DNA of 64,000 nt from Acidibrevibacterium fodinaquatile (GTDB taxonomy: Bacteria; Pseudomonadota; Alphaproteobacteria; Acetobacterales; Acetobacteraceae). Location of the stretch: positions 1,612,001 to 1,676,000 of the forward strand of contig NZ_CP029176.1 of assembly GCF_003352165.1 (NCBI RefSeq). The letters are read 5' to 3'. Below, piece by piece: positions 1 through 8,297 of this stretch (position 1 is the stretch's first letter; the number at the start of each line of letters is the position of its first letter). The notes beneath the pieces are model-generated. The model was not told where the DNA came from. It ran no database searches and saw only the letters and a list, made by a program, of their open reading frames with translations. Position numbers and translations under genes: made by a program.

Positions 1-47
1 TCGTTCAGCGCGGCAATGATACCGGCAAGGGGGGCAGCGGTGCCGGA

Positions 48-2006
48 ATGCGGCGCTTTCTGTCGCTCGCCGAATTCTCTCTCGCGTGCATTCGGGTCGG
101 GCGGGCGCTGGCACGGCGCAACCGCGCTCTCGGCGCCGTGCTCCGGATGGTATGGCGGCCGGTGCGGCGCTTTTTCATGCCGGTCTTCGAACACAAAAAC
201 CCCAATGCCTACGAAAACTGGATCGCCAAATATGATCGGCTGTTGCCCACCGATCGGGCCGCGATCACCCACCATCTCGAGCAATTGCCGACCCATCCCG
301 ATTTCCTTCTTGTCATGCCCGCCGATGACGTTTCTCTCGCGGCCGTTCGCGCGACCCTCGCCGCCCTCGAGGCCCAGCTCTATCCTCACTGGCACATGGT
401 GATCGTCGCGCGCAGCAGCTCGGCGGGGCATGTGCAGCGCAGTCTCGAACGCATCGTTGCCGCCGATCGCCGGCTCCGCCTGATTACCACCGACGCCGAG
501 CGGTATGACGGCAGCGCCGAATTTTCAGAGTCATGCACGGCGTCGGCGGCGCGTTGGCTGGTGCCGGTTTTGGCTGGCGACATCCTGCCGCCGCAGGCGC
601 TCTATGAATGCGTGGCCGAGATCAACGCCCATCCCGCGGCCGAACTGCTCTATGCCGACGAGGACAGGATCGAGGCTGGCGGAAGGCGCGCGGCACCCTA
701 TTTCAAGCCGGATTTCGATCCCGATCTACTGCTTGCGCAGAATTATCTCTCCGGCCTCACGGCCTACCACGCCGGCCTGATCGCGCGCATCGGCGGCCTG
801 CCGACTGACGCCTGCGCGGCGGCTTGGCATGAAACGGTTCTGGACGCGGCTTTCGCCGCTGGTGCCGCACATATCCGCCATATTCCGAGCGTGCTTTGCC
901 ATCGCCGCGCGGCGGCGACGCGATCAGAGCGAGAGGCGGCGGAAGCGGCGGCGCATGATCGCGCCGCGGTTGCCCGCGTGCTCGCGCGAAACCATCTTCC
1001 GGCGCGGGTCGTTGAGATGCCGGGCGAGACCGGTTATCGCATCGCCTGGCCGCTGCCGAGCCCGGCGCCGCTGGTTTCGATCATTATTCCGACCCGTGAT
1101 CGGGCGGAATTGCTCGAACGCTGCCTCGATGGCGTGTTGCGGCGCACCGATTATCCGGCGATCGAGGTGATCATCGCCGATAACGATAGCCGCGAGCCGG
1201 CGACGGCGGCGCTTTATGCGCGCATGGCGCAGGATGCGCGGGTGCGCATTCTGCCGATGCCAGGCCCGTTCAACTACTCTCGCCTCAACAACCAGGCGGT
1301 TGCCGCGGCGCGCGGGGAAATTCTGCTGCTGCTCAACAATGATATCGACGTCATCGCGCCCGGCTGGCTGCGCGAGATGGTGTCACACGCACTGCGGCCG
1401 GAGATCGGCGCGGTCGGCGCCAAACTCCTCTATGCCGATGACACGATCCAGCATGCCGGCGTCATTCTCGGCATGGGCTGGCCGGAGGGTGTCGCCGGGC
1501 ACTATTACTGCAACGAGACGCGCGACGCGCCCGGGGCGTTCGATCTCCTGCGCCTCGTGCGCTCGACCTCGGCGGTCACCGCGGCCTGTCTTGCGGTGCG
1601 CACATCGGTGTTTCTCGAAGTCGGCGGCTTCGATGAGGAGAATCTCACGGTCGCGTTCAACGACGTCGATCTTTGCCTTCGCATCCAGGCGGCCGGATAC
1701 CGCAATCTCTGGACGCCGTTCGCCGAGCTCTACCATCTCGAATCGGCCAGTCGCGGCAAGGATCTCGGCGGTGACCGGGCGCGGCGCTATTATGCGGAAA
1801 TCGCTTATATGCGGGCGCGCTGGGGGGAAACCCTCGACCAGGATCCTTATTGGAACCCCAATCTTTCACTGAGTTCGGGTGCCCGTAATTTGGCGCCGTT
1901 TCCGCGCCGGCCCAAACCCTGGCTGACATTTCCGGCGATCGCGCGGCCCGGCCGTGCCGAAATCCGCCAGCAGGCACGAGAGAGCCTGCTTGCTGCGCAG
2001 GATTAG
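48..2006 (+). CDS. Two-domain family 2 glycosyltransferase
   Basis: The 652-residue product has two GT-A-like halves. The N-terminal half (about 85-330) keeps a DED-type acidic motif at 204-206. The C-terminal half (about 342-600) is a standard GT2 domain with VSIIIPTRDR at 343-352, the metal-binding NNDID at 430-434, a GPFNYSRLNN segment and FNDVDLCLR at 537-545. This arrangement is typical of O-antigen or exopolysaccharide transferases that use nucleotide-sugar donors at the inner face of the membrane. No membrane segment is evident. The reading frame stays open to the left edge of the window, so the true start may lie further upstream; the ATG at 48 is only the first in the window. The donor and acceptor cannot be inferred. 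The next gene is convergent. Confidence 0.85.
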   Translation: MRRFLSLAEFSLACIRVGRALARRNRALGAVLRMVWRPVRRFFMPVFEHKNPNAYENWIAKYDRLLPTDRAAITHHLEQLPTHPDFLLVMPADDVSLAAVRATLAALEAQLYPHWHMVIVARSSSAGHVQRSLERIVAADRRLRLITTDAERYDGSAEFSESCTASAARWLVPVLAGDILPPQALYECVAEINAHPAAELLYADEDRIEAGGRRAAPYFKPDFDPDLLLAQNYLSGLTAYHAGLIARIGGLPTDACAAAWHETVLDAAFAAGAAHIRHIPSVLCHRRAAATRSEREAAEAAAHDRAAVARVLARNHLPARVVEMPGETGYRIAWPLPSPAPLVSIIIPTRDRAELLERCLDGVLRRTDYPAIEVIIADNDSREPATAALYARMAQDARVRILPMPGPFNYSRLNNQAVAAARGEILLLLNNDIDVIAPGWLREMVSHALRPEIGAVGAKLLYADDTIQHAGVILGMGWPEGVAGHYYCNETRDAPGAFDLLRLVRSTSAVTAACLAVRTSVFLEVGGFDEENLTVAFNDVDLCLRIQAAGYRNLWTPFAELYHLESASRGKDLGGDRARRYYAEIAYMRARWGETLDQDPYWNPNLSLSSGARNLAPFPRRPKPWLTFPAIARPGRAEIRQQARESLLAAQD

Positions 2007-2024
2007 CGCCGCCGGATCAACCCA

Positions 2025-2051
2025 GCCCGAGACGCCGGCGGCGCCTCGGGC
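2025..2051. terminator. Hairpin between convergent genes
   Basis: GCCCGAG at 2025-2031 pairs with CTCGGGC at 2045-2051 around a GC-rich loop, between the stop codons of the glycosyltransferase and the permease. There is no U tract, so this is at best a weak or Rho-assisted terminator. Confidence 0.3.
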
Positions 2052-2064
2052 CATGAACATCCCG

Positions 2065-3132
2065 TTACCGCTGCCCGGCAGCGACGTCGATCTCGTCGAA
2101 CCCCTGGTAGCGATAGATCACCAAGGAGACGATCCAGGCGGCGATGAAGATGCCGATGATGATGAAGCCGAGGCTGCCGAAATTGTCGTTAAGGGCGCCG
2201 ATACCATCCCAAAACCAGCCGCCAAGGCCGAGCTGGTCGCCGATCAGGCCGAGCGCCTCGATCCCGCCGATCGCGACCGCGACCACCACCGAAACCAGGG
2301 TGATGGTGAGGTTATAGTAGAGCTTGCGCATCGGTTTGACGAAGGCCCAATTATAAGCGCCCAGCATCAGGACGCCATCGGTGGTGTCGATCAGCGACAT
2401 GCCAGCGGTGAACAAAGCCGGAAACACCATGATCGACCAGATCGAGAGGCCCTTGGCGGCTTCGGTTGCCGAAATGCCGAGCAGCGCCACTTCGGTTGCG
2501 GTATCGAAGCCGAGGCCGAACAGAAAGCCGAGCGGAAACATATGCCAGCCCTTGGTGATCAGCCGGAAGAGCGGGCGGAAGAAGCGCGCGAGCAGGCCGC
2601 GGCTGTTGAGCAGAAGATCGAAATCCTGTTCTTGAAACGCGGCGCCGCGCCGCACCGCTTGGAATGTCCGCCAGACCGCGAGCAGGATGAAAAAATTCAT
2701 CGCCGCGATCGCGAACAGAAATAGCGCCGAAACCAGCGTCCCGACCACCCCGCCGATGCTTTTTGCAAGGTCCATCTGTGACGCCAGCGCCTTCGCGGTG
2801 CCGGCAATGGCGGCGGCGGCGAGCAGGACGACGCTGGAATGGCCGAGCGCGAAGAAAAACCCGACACTGACCGGCCGCTTACCCTCCTGCATCAGCTTGC
2901 GGGTGACGTTGTCGATCGCCGCGATATGATCGGCATCGACGGCGTGACGGAGCCCGAAGCCATAAGCGAGAAATGCTGTGCCGAGCAGCACCGGTTGGGT
3001 GCGGAACAGCATCAGCGCCCACGCCCAAACCGCGAGGTTGACGCCGAGCAGCACGGTATAGATGCCGATGATCGGCCGGCGCAGCGATGGCGCGGCATGT
3101 GCGGCAGATGTTTCAGACGGATGGGAAGACAT
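2065..3132 (-). CDS. NiCoT-family cobalt/nickel permease
   Basis: A 355-residue polytopic inner-membrane protein with about eight hydrophobic segments. It carries the NiCoT signature RHAVDADHIAAIDN at 62-75 (the HX4DH motif that binds the metal in transmembrane segment 2), the FFFALGHSSVV motif and an LGFDTATEVALL motif. The family imports Ni2+ and/or Co2+. A cobalamin riboswitch lies directly upstream, so cobalt for B12 synthesis is the likely physiological substrate; this is inferred from regulation, since sequence alone does not separate Ni from Co transport. The gene is monocistronic here and convergent with the glycosyltransferase. Confidence 0.9.
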   Translation of the reverse strand: MSSHPSETSAAHAAPSLRRPIIGIYTVLLGVNLAVWAWALMLFRTQPVLLGTAFLAYGFGLRHAVDADHIAAIDNVTRKLMQEGKRPVSVGFFFALGHSSVVLLAAAAIAGTAKALASQMDLAKSIGGVVGTLVSALFLFAIAAMNFFILLAVWRTFQAVRRGAAFQEQDFDLLLNSRGLLARFFRPLFRLITKGWHMFPLGFLFGLGFDTATEVALLGISATEAAKGLSIWSIMVFPALFTAGMSLIDTTDGVLMLGAYNWAFVKPMRKLYYNLTITLVSVVVAVAIGGIEALGLIGDQLGLGGWFWDGIGALNDNFGSLGFIIIGIFIAAWIVSLVIYRYQGFDEIDVAAGQR

Positions 3133-3214
3133 GAGACCTCTCTCGGTGACGTCGCCTGTCTTCGGCGCGAGAAACAGAGGGACTCCCCGCCCCCTGCGGC
3201 ACCGTTGACGTCAG

Positions 3215-3402
3215 TGATGGCAGGTCTCCTGGCTTACGGCTCAAATGCCAACCACCACCTTCCCGGGATCCCGCCCCATTGTCACGGGCGGTTTCCCAGT
3301 GGCCTATCGGTGGCCGGCTCGCCGCTCACAGTTGCGGGGGCAGCCGCGGCTTAGGGGGCTTCCGCACCGCGTTCCCTTTTGATCCCCTCCCGGGGAACCA
3401 TC
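3215..3402 (-). promoter_or_regulatory. Cobalamin (B12) riboswitch
   Basis: On the minus strand the canonical elements appear in order. They are GGTGATGGTTCCCC and an AAAAGGGAAC segment near 3375-3402, then GGCTGCCCCCGCAACTGT near 3330-3350, then the B12 box AAGCCAGGAGACCTGCC near 3219-3235. The 3' side leads into about 80 nt of leader before the permease start codon. This arrangement fits adenosylcobalamin-dependent repression of the downstream NiCoT gene. Confidence 0.93.
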
Positions 3403-3467
3403 ACACGGAGGATAAACGCGCCGTTTCCGCCGCGTCAATCCATGCGTCAGCCGGCGTCATCACCCGC

Positions 3468-5189
3468 TCAGGCGGACAGCCGCATGGCCTCCGCAACCGC
3501 GACATCCTCCGCCGGCGCTTCCCAATACGACCCGGTGCCGGCAAGGACGACCTCAAGCCCTGTCGCATCGCCGAGCAAGCGCGCCGGGATCACGGCCTCG
3601 CCGTTGGTCCAGCGCCAGGCATCCTCGCCATGCCGTTCCAGAGGATAAAAACCGGTGCCAAGCGCGGGATCGTCAAGCGCGATCTCACGGCTTCCGGCGG
3701 GGCCGATCGCAACCAAGCGCCGCACCCGCACGCCAAGCCGGCGCATATCCTCGCTCTCGGCCGAAAGCCCGCCCGGCATCCAGACGCGCGAGCACAGATG
3801 GAGATCGCCGGCGAGGCGAGGCAGGGTGAAGCGGAAATGCGTCGCCCCGGCGGTTTCGGGCTCGCCCCGCCAGGCCCCGGCGGTGAGGTGAAGATCGGGC
3901 GCCTCGGTCACGCGATAGCCGTCCGCTTCGATCACCCCGATCAGCCGGGCGCGGATCGCGGCAAGGCGCGGCCCGCCGGTGAGCCATGGCCGGCAGGCGC
4001 CGACCGATTTGTCCTGCTGCGGCAAGAAATCGGGATGGAGCGCCACGACATTGCCGGCATTGGCGAATTGCCCGCGATTGCCGGTGTCGAGATAGGTTTC
4101 AGAGAACACCCCCTCGGCGAGCACGAGATCATGCTGGTCGAGTTCGATGTGGTAGTAGGTGACGCTGGTCGCCGCCATATCCTGGGTTACGGTGACGCCG
4201 TTCAAGAGCCGCTCGACATCGATCAGATGGTCGTCGATGCAGATGGCGTGGCCAGGCGAGAGCACGAGGTCGCGATGCGGCAGGCCGGGGGCGAGGGTGC
4301 CGGCGGCGAGCCGCACCGGGCGCACCTGCTCGGGGCTCGGGTGGGTGGTGAGATCGACATGGCGATAGCCGATCCAGCGCACCGGCTTGAGCGGCGCGCC
4401 GCCACCGGCGAAAGTGACGACGAGATCGCCAACCCGCAGATCCTCGACGGCCACCTCGCCACGCACCGTCAGGATCCGCGTCCCGGCGGCGTAGCAGGCG
4501 GTGACGCTGTCATTCGCGGTGTTGAAGACCGGTGTTGCGCCATCGATGGCGTTGATCGTCGCGATGGTGGAGGTGGTGCCGCCGATCGTGTCGGTGAGGT
4601 CGTAGACGTTATTCGCCAAATTGGTGAGATTGAAGCTGGTGCCTTGCGCGTAGCCGCTGAGGTCAATCGTGTCACCGGCGGCGAAATCGGCGAAGGTGCC
4701 AAGATTGGCGATGATGTCGTTGACGGTCGCGGTGCCGCCGGGGGTCGCGGTGCCGCCAGGGGTCGCATAATCGAAAAGACCGCCAAAGGCAGTGACGCCG
4801 GAGGAGAAGGCGAGATTGACCGAACTCGCCCCGACGATGTCGATGGTGCCGGGAGTCGCGGCGACGCCGTTGATGGTCGAAGTCGGGGAGGCGAGGTTCA
4901 AACTGGCCGAACCGCCGTTTTCGACTTCGATCACGCCCCCGACGACAGCGGTGCCAGTATTGTCGAGAACGCTGTTATCGACGACGATCGTGCCCGGAGA
5001 GTAATAGGTGGGTGGAAAACCACTCGAAAACCCGCCCTGCTGGACGGACAGATCGGCGACGGTGATGGTCGCCCCCGAGGTGATGTCGAGGGTTCCCTCC
5101 TGCTGCACCGCGATGATGCTATAGGTCTCCGAGGCGGAAAGAGTACCTACGGAACCGCCATTGACGATTTCGACATTGCTTCCGCTCAC
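3468..5189 (-). CDS. Hint-domain protein with repetitive N-terminal region
   Basis: The 573-residue product has two parts. Residues 1-230 are rich in Gly, Thr, Ser and Val and look like autotransporter-type beta-repeats, with PGGTATPGGTAT near 144-155. A Hint_2 (Hedgehog/intein-like) domain starts at Cys232 (CYAAGTRILTVRGEVAVEDL) and includes GDLVVTF, LSPGHAICIDDHLI and a C-terminal beta-rich extension to about 570. Cys232 is where the autoprocessing nucleophile sits in Hint domains. No Sec signal peptide is visible. The family is common in Acetobacteraceae and other alphaproteobacteria, but its function is not established; self-cleavage or attachment of the N-terminal passenger is an inference. 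A leader with a possible promoter lies upstream. Confidence 0.8.
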   Translation of the reverse strand: MSGSNVEIVNGGSVGTLSASETYSIIAVQQEGTLDITSGATITVADLSVQQGGFSSGFPPTYYSPGTIVVDNSVLDNTGTAVVGGVIEVENGGSASLNLASPTSTINGVAATPGTIDIVGASSVNLAFSSGVTAFGGLFDYATPGGTATPGGTATVNDIIANLGTFADFAAGDTIDLSGYAQGTSFNLTNLANNVYDLTDTIGGTTSTIATINAIDGATPVFNTANDSVTACYAAGTRILTVRGEVAVEDLRVGDLVVTFAGGGAPLKPVRWIGYRHVDLTTHPSPEQVRPVRLAAGTLAPGLPHRDLVLSPGHAICIDDHLIDVERLLNGVTVTQDMAATSVTYYHIELDQHDLVLAEGVFSETYLDTGNRGQFANAGNVVALHPDFLPQQDKSVGACRPWLTGGPRLAAIRARLIGVIEADGYRVTEAPDLHLTAGAWRGEPETAGATHFRFTLPRLAGDLHLCSRVWMPGGLSAESEDMRRLGVRVRRLVAIGPAGSREIALDDPALGTGFYPLERHGEDAWRWTNGEAVIPARLLGDATGLEVVLAGTGSYWEAPAEDVAVAEAMRLSA

Positions 5190-5332
5190 GGCTTCACTCC
5201 TTCTGTGTTCCTCGAGGCGACGGCGTCTGACCGCGACGTGATCGAACCAGCACCAACCTCAGCCGGAGCTGATCATGCGCAAAGCGTGGGAGGCACCGAG
5301 CGTCAGCCAAACTCACGCAACATACAAGGTAA

Positions 5333-5360
5333 ATGGTAACTTAAAAAATGACTCCGTCAA
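5333..5360 (-). promoter_or_regulatory. Possible sigma70-type promoter for the Hint-domain gene
   Basis: On the minus strand TTGACG (5360-5355) is followed after 16 nt by TACCAT (5338-5333). The rest of the 284-base gap 5190-5473 is AT-rich compared with its surroundings and holds no gene I can support. Confidence 0.4.
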
Positions 5361-5447
5361 CTAAAAATTAATCATTTGTTAAGGGGTCAAAGCACGCAAG
5401 CTGCCTCGAACGGTCGAATTTCTCAAAAAAGAAATTTGTCGAGCGAT

Positions 5448-5486
5448 CTAACCGGCGTTTCTAACCAGCGTTTCTAACCAGCGTTT
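5448..5486. repeat. Three tandem 13-bp repeats at the bpt 3' end
   Basis: The unit CTAACCAGCGTTT is present at 5448-5460 (one mismatch), 5461-5473 and 5474-5486. The third copy supplies the bpt stop codon. Because 13 is not a multiple of three, each unit presents a reverse-strand TAG in a different frame. Confidence 0.85.
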
Positions 5487-6313
5487 TCTGGGCGCAGTCG
5501 CGCGGCGAGAGGTAAGGAAGGGCCGTTATCGGCCGGCACGCCAGGGTCATGCGCGGCGAGGCTACGTGCCTCGGTGATGGGTGTATCGTGTTCGTGGCTG
5601 AGCGGCCGCCAAACGCCGCCGATAAGCACCTCGCTCGGCGCGAATTTCGCCTTATAGGCCATTTTCCGGCTCTCTGGCACCCAGTAGCCGAGATAGACAT
5701 AGGGCAGATCCAAATCCCGCGCCCGCTCGACAAGCCACAACACCATCAGCGTGCCGAGCGAGCGGCGGGCGAGGTCGGGCGCGAAGAAGCTATAGACCGC
5801 GGACAAGCCGTCGCTCAGCCGGTCGGTCAGGCAGGCGGCGACAAGCCGGTCATCGGGGTCACGAAATTCGACGATGAACGTCTCGATCGGGGTGTCCTCG
5901 ACCATCGCGCGGTAGTCGTAAAAACTCATCGTCGCCATATCGCCGTCGCCATGGCGGTGCTGCTGATAGCGCTGAAAGAGGTGAAATTGCTCGGCGGTGG
6001 CGCGCGCCGGCACCTCGAACCCTTCGGTCGCGGCATTTGCTCGCCAGATCCGCCGCGCTTGCCGCCCCTCGCGGAATGCCGCGGCATGGATGCGGATCGC
6101 AATGCAGGCCTGACAGCCCGGGCAGGCCGGCGCATAGGCGATGTTATGGCTGCGCCGGAAGCCGGCGCGCGAGAGCCGGTCATGGAGGGCCTCGGCGTCG
6201 GGGCCGGTGATTTCCGTGACCAGCTTCCGCTCCGTCCGCCCGGCCACATACGGGCAGGGCAGCGGCGCGGTGGTATAAAAAAACTGTGGTCGCCGCGGCG
6301 ATTTATAGCTCAT
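5474..6313 (-). CDS. bpt: Aspartate/glutamate leucyl(arginyl)-transferase (Bpt/Ate)
   Basis: This is an N-end-rule aminoacyl-tRNA-protein transferase. It moves Leu (or Arg) from tRNA to N-terminal Asp or Glu of proteins, marking them for ClpS/ClpAP. The 279-residue product begins MSYKSPRRPQFFYTTAPLPC and has the ATE N-domain with the PCPY and CPGCQACIAIRI cysteine motifs. The ATE C-domain carries QRYQQHRHGDGDM and YVYLGYWVPESRKMAYK. An ATG 13 codons upstream is in frame, but the internal Met matches the conserved family start. The stop codon lies inside a 13-bp tandem repeat, so the last residues may vary between strains. Confidence 0.92.
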   Translation of the reverse strand: MSYKSPRRPQFFYTTAPLPCPYVAGRTERKLVTEITGPDAEALHDRLSRAGFRRSHNIAYAPACPGCQACIAIRIHAAAFREGRQARRIWRANAATEGFEVPARATAEQFHLFQRYQQHRHGDGDMATMSFYDYRAMVEDTPIETFIVEFRDPDDRLVAACLTDRLSDGLSAVYSFFAPDLARRSLGTLMVLWLVERARDLDLPYVYLGYWVPESRKMAYKAKFAPSEVLIGGVWRPLSHEHDTPITEARSLAAHDPGVPADNGPSLPLAARLRPENAG

Positions 6314-6475
6314 GGCACGCCCAATGTTTCCGGAGCATGACACCGGGGTCAACCCCGTTTGGCAAGAGTCAACCCGATATGGCCGAAAATGTTATGTGGC
6401 GAGGCGCTCGGCGCCGACCGCCGCCAAGCCGGACCAGGAGCCGATGACAACGCTTTCGCCACCCATTGCCGGCGG

Positions 6476-7345
6476 TTAGGGCGAGGCGGTCTTGACGGAA
6501 CTGGCGATGGCAACGGGGTGGGCGCGATAGGCGTCGAGGCCGCGGCCGGGGATAGCGCCGAGCCTGGCCGGGGCCGAGGCGCTGGCGGCCGCCATGCCGC
6601 GCGCGATGACCCCGCCGCCGCCGCTGCCAGGTGCGGCCATCGGGATGATATGGGGTGGCGGCGCATGGCTCATCTGCAGTCTCGGCAGGGCGCCGCGCAG
6701 GCCACCGACCGGTCGCATCGCCGCGCCATCGGCAGCGGCGAGCAGCAGGTTCGCAGGCTGCACCGGCAGGCCCTGCTGCTCGCTGGTCCAGGCCGCCATC
6801 ACCTTGCGCTGATAGGCGAAGGCGAGCTCGGGTGTCATGGAGTGATATTGCGCTGCGGCGCGCGCCCAATCCCCGGTCTGGGCGTGGAGCTGGGTCAGGA
6901 ATTGCGCGGCATAATCGGCATTGGCGTTGGGATCGAAGGCCTGATCAAGGCTCGCGAAGGCATGCGGGTGATGCATCAAATTTACTTGCAGGCAGCCGAC
7001 ATCGATCGAGGTGACGCCGCGCGCCTGCAACGCGCGGACGGCGGCGATGGCCTCGGCTTTGCTCGCGTAGAAATGCCCTTCACCTTCGGCATTCACCGTC
7101 CACGGCCAGGGCGAGAAGCTGCCGGTTTCGGCATCCTTGCGGCCGCTTTCGACGAGGGCGATGGCGCTCAGAAGATGCGGCGGGATGGCGTGGGTGCGCT
7201 CAGCCTGGTCAACCGCCTGCCGGCAGAGGAGGCCGAGCGCCGGCGCGACCAAGGGCCGCAGCATCGGCGCCAGCATGTCGGCGCGCGCCGCCGGCGCCAA
7301 AAGCGCGCTCACCATGAGCCCCAACACCCAGATCCGCGGTCGCAT
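6476..7345 (-). CDS. Secreted SLT-type lytic transglycosylase
   Basis: The 289-residue precursor has a signal peptide (residues 1-22, ending ALLAPAARA). A lysozyme-like SLT domain spans about 40-190, with the catalytic-Glu context LLSAIALVESGR and the downstream SIDVGCLQVNL and WARAAAQYHS motifs. The C-terminal 100 residues are low-complexity, rich in Ala, Pro and Gly. Proteins of this kind cleave peptidoglycan glycan strands in the periplasm and often open the wall locally for secretion systems or flagella. No secretion genes are adjacent, so housekeeping wall turnover is equally possible. Confidence 0.82.
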   Translation of the reverse strand: MRPRIWVLGLMVSALLAPAARADMLAPMLRPLVAPALGLLCRQAVDQAERTHAIPPHLLSAIALVESGRKDAETGSFSPWPWTVNAEGEGHFYASKAEAIAAVRALQARGVTSIDVGCLQVNLMHHPHAFASLDQAFDPNANADYAAQFLTQLHAQTGDWARAAAQYHSMTPELAFAYQRKVMAAWTSEQQGLPVQPANLLLAAADGAAMRPVGGLRGALPRLQMSHAPPPHIIPMAAPGSGGGGVIARGMAAASASAPARLGAIPGRGLDAYRAHPVAIASSVKTASP

Positions 7346-7453
7346 GGCGGCGAAAATGGCGGAAAATCGTTAGGAAATCATTGAGACGCCACCGCCCGCC
7401 GTGCGCTTGCGGCAGGCGTGCGGGTGATGCGATGCTGCAATGCAAAAAAATAC

Positions 7454-7482
7454 TTGCGGCGGCGCTCGCGAATGGCTAGATT
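7454..7482 (+). promoter_or_regulatory. Sigma70-type promoter for a candidate sRNA
   Basis: TTGCGG at 7454-7459 and TAGATT at 7477-7482 are separated by exactly 17 bp. They lie in the intergenic gap and point toward the hairpin-terminated segment 7489-7574. No gene start follows on the plus strand. Confidence 0.6.
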
Positions 7483-7488
7483 GTGCAC

Positions 7489-7574
7489 CGCAGCAATGCG
7501 GCTTTGCCGCGCTGCTGCTTTCTTGGACGTTTCCTCCCTAAACTTGGCGGCGCCACAAGCGCCGCCATTTTTTT
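7489..7574 (+). ncRNA. Candidate trans-acting small RNA (AbcR/alpha-r15-like architecture)
   Basis: An orphan transcription unit of about 86 nt. Hairpin 1 is at 7490-7515 (GCAGC..GCGGC/GCCGC..GCTGC). A 30-nt unpaired stretch follows, with the pyrimidine-rich anti-Shine-Dalgarno sequence ACGTTTCCTCCCT. It ends in a perfect 8-bp terminator stem (7546-7553 with 7559-7566) and a 7-T tract at 7568-7574. A sigma70-type promoter is correctly placed upstream. From memory, the two-hairpin layout with a CU-rich linker resembles the rhizobial AbcR/alpha-r15 sRNAs, which use Hfq to block translation of transporter mRNAs. The family assignment is tentative; the transcription-unit structure is seen directly. 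Confidence 0.65.
7546..7574 (+). terminator. Intrinsic terminator of the candidate sRNA
   Basis: GGCGGCGC, loop CACAA, GCGCCGCC, then A and seven Ts. It points away from both flanking minus-strand genes, so it serves only the plus-strand unit. Confidence 0.8.
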
Positions 7575-7621
7575 GCCTGCGCGACGGTGCGGGCGGCCGC
7601 ATCAACCCGCGGGGAAAACCC

Positions 7622-8284
7622 TCAGAGCCCTTGCAGGAACGGGTTGCTGCGGCGTTCGGCGCCGATATGGGAGGCCGGCCCGTGGCCACAGATGAAATGC
7701 ACGTCGTCGCCGAGCGGGAGAATTTTTTCGGCGATCGCGGCGAGCAATTGCTGATGATCGCCATAGGGGAAATCGGTGCGGCCGATCGAGCCTTGAAACA
7801 GGACATCGCCGAGCACCGCGAAGCGGTTGGTGCGATCGACGAAGACGACATGGCCGGGCGTATGCCCGGGGCAGTGAAGAACCGCGAACGGCACACCGGC
7901 GATCTCGACCTCGTCCCCCTCGGTGAGGAAGCGGTCCGGCGCCACATCCTCCATGTCCGCGAGGCCGAACGCCGCCGCCTGGCGGGCGATGTTTTCGAGC
8001 AGGAAGCGATCCTGCGCCGCGGGCCCGACAATCGGCACCGTCCGGCCCGGTTGCGCCGTGGCCAGCGCCCGCGCCAGCGCGCTCGCCCCGCCGGCATGGT
8101 CGAGATGGCCATGCGTCAGCAGGATTTGCTCGATGGTGACGCCAAGCTTCTCGATCGCGGCGAGGATGCGCGGGACATCGCCGCCAGGGTCGATCACCGC
8201 GCCGCGGCGGCTTTCGGGGTCTGAGATCAGGGCGCAATTCTGCTGAAACGCGGTGACCGGGATCAGCGTGACCGAGAGTGTCAT
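7622..8284 (-). CDS. Metallo-beta-lactamase-fold hydrolase (glyoxalase II-like)
   Basis: A 220-residue single-domain protein with the di-metal motif THGHLDHAGG, the PGHTPGHVVF histidine, the GDVLFQGSIGRTDFP aspartate segment and a terminal CGHGP histidine. The last segments match the short glyoxalase II-like branch (YcbL type), whose members hydrolyse thioesters such as S-lactoylglutathione. The substrate-binding C-terminal helical domain of classical GloB is missing, so the substrate is uncertain. The next upstream gene encodes a second MBL-fold protein 13 nt away, so the two are probably cotranscribed. Confidence 0.85.
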   Translation of the reverse strand: MTLSVTLIPVTAFQQNCALISDPESRRGAVIDPGGDVPRILAAIEKLGVTIEQILLTHGHLDHAGGASALARALATAQPGRTVPIVGPAAQDRFLLENIARQAAAFGLADMEDVAPDRFLTEGDEVEIAGVPFAVLHCPGHTPGHVVFVDRTNRFAVLGDVLFQGSIGRTDFPYGDHQQLLAAIAEKILPLGDDVHFICGHGPASHIGAERRSNPFLQGL

Positions 8285-8297
8285 CGTGGTATCCTTG

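Noticed and set aside
3279-5339. A 686-codon plus-strand open frame
   Set aside because: It is antisense to the Hint-domain gene and the riboswitch, and its product is low-complexity Arg/Gly/Asp-rich without any domain; long antisense frames are expected at this GC content.
5448-5486. Possible CRISPR array
   Set aside because: Three contiguous 13-bp units without spacers are a simple tandem repeat; no cas genes are present in the window.
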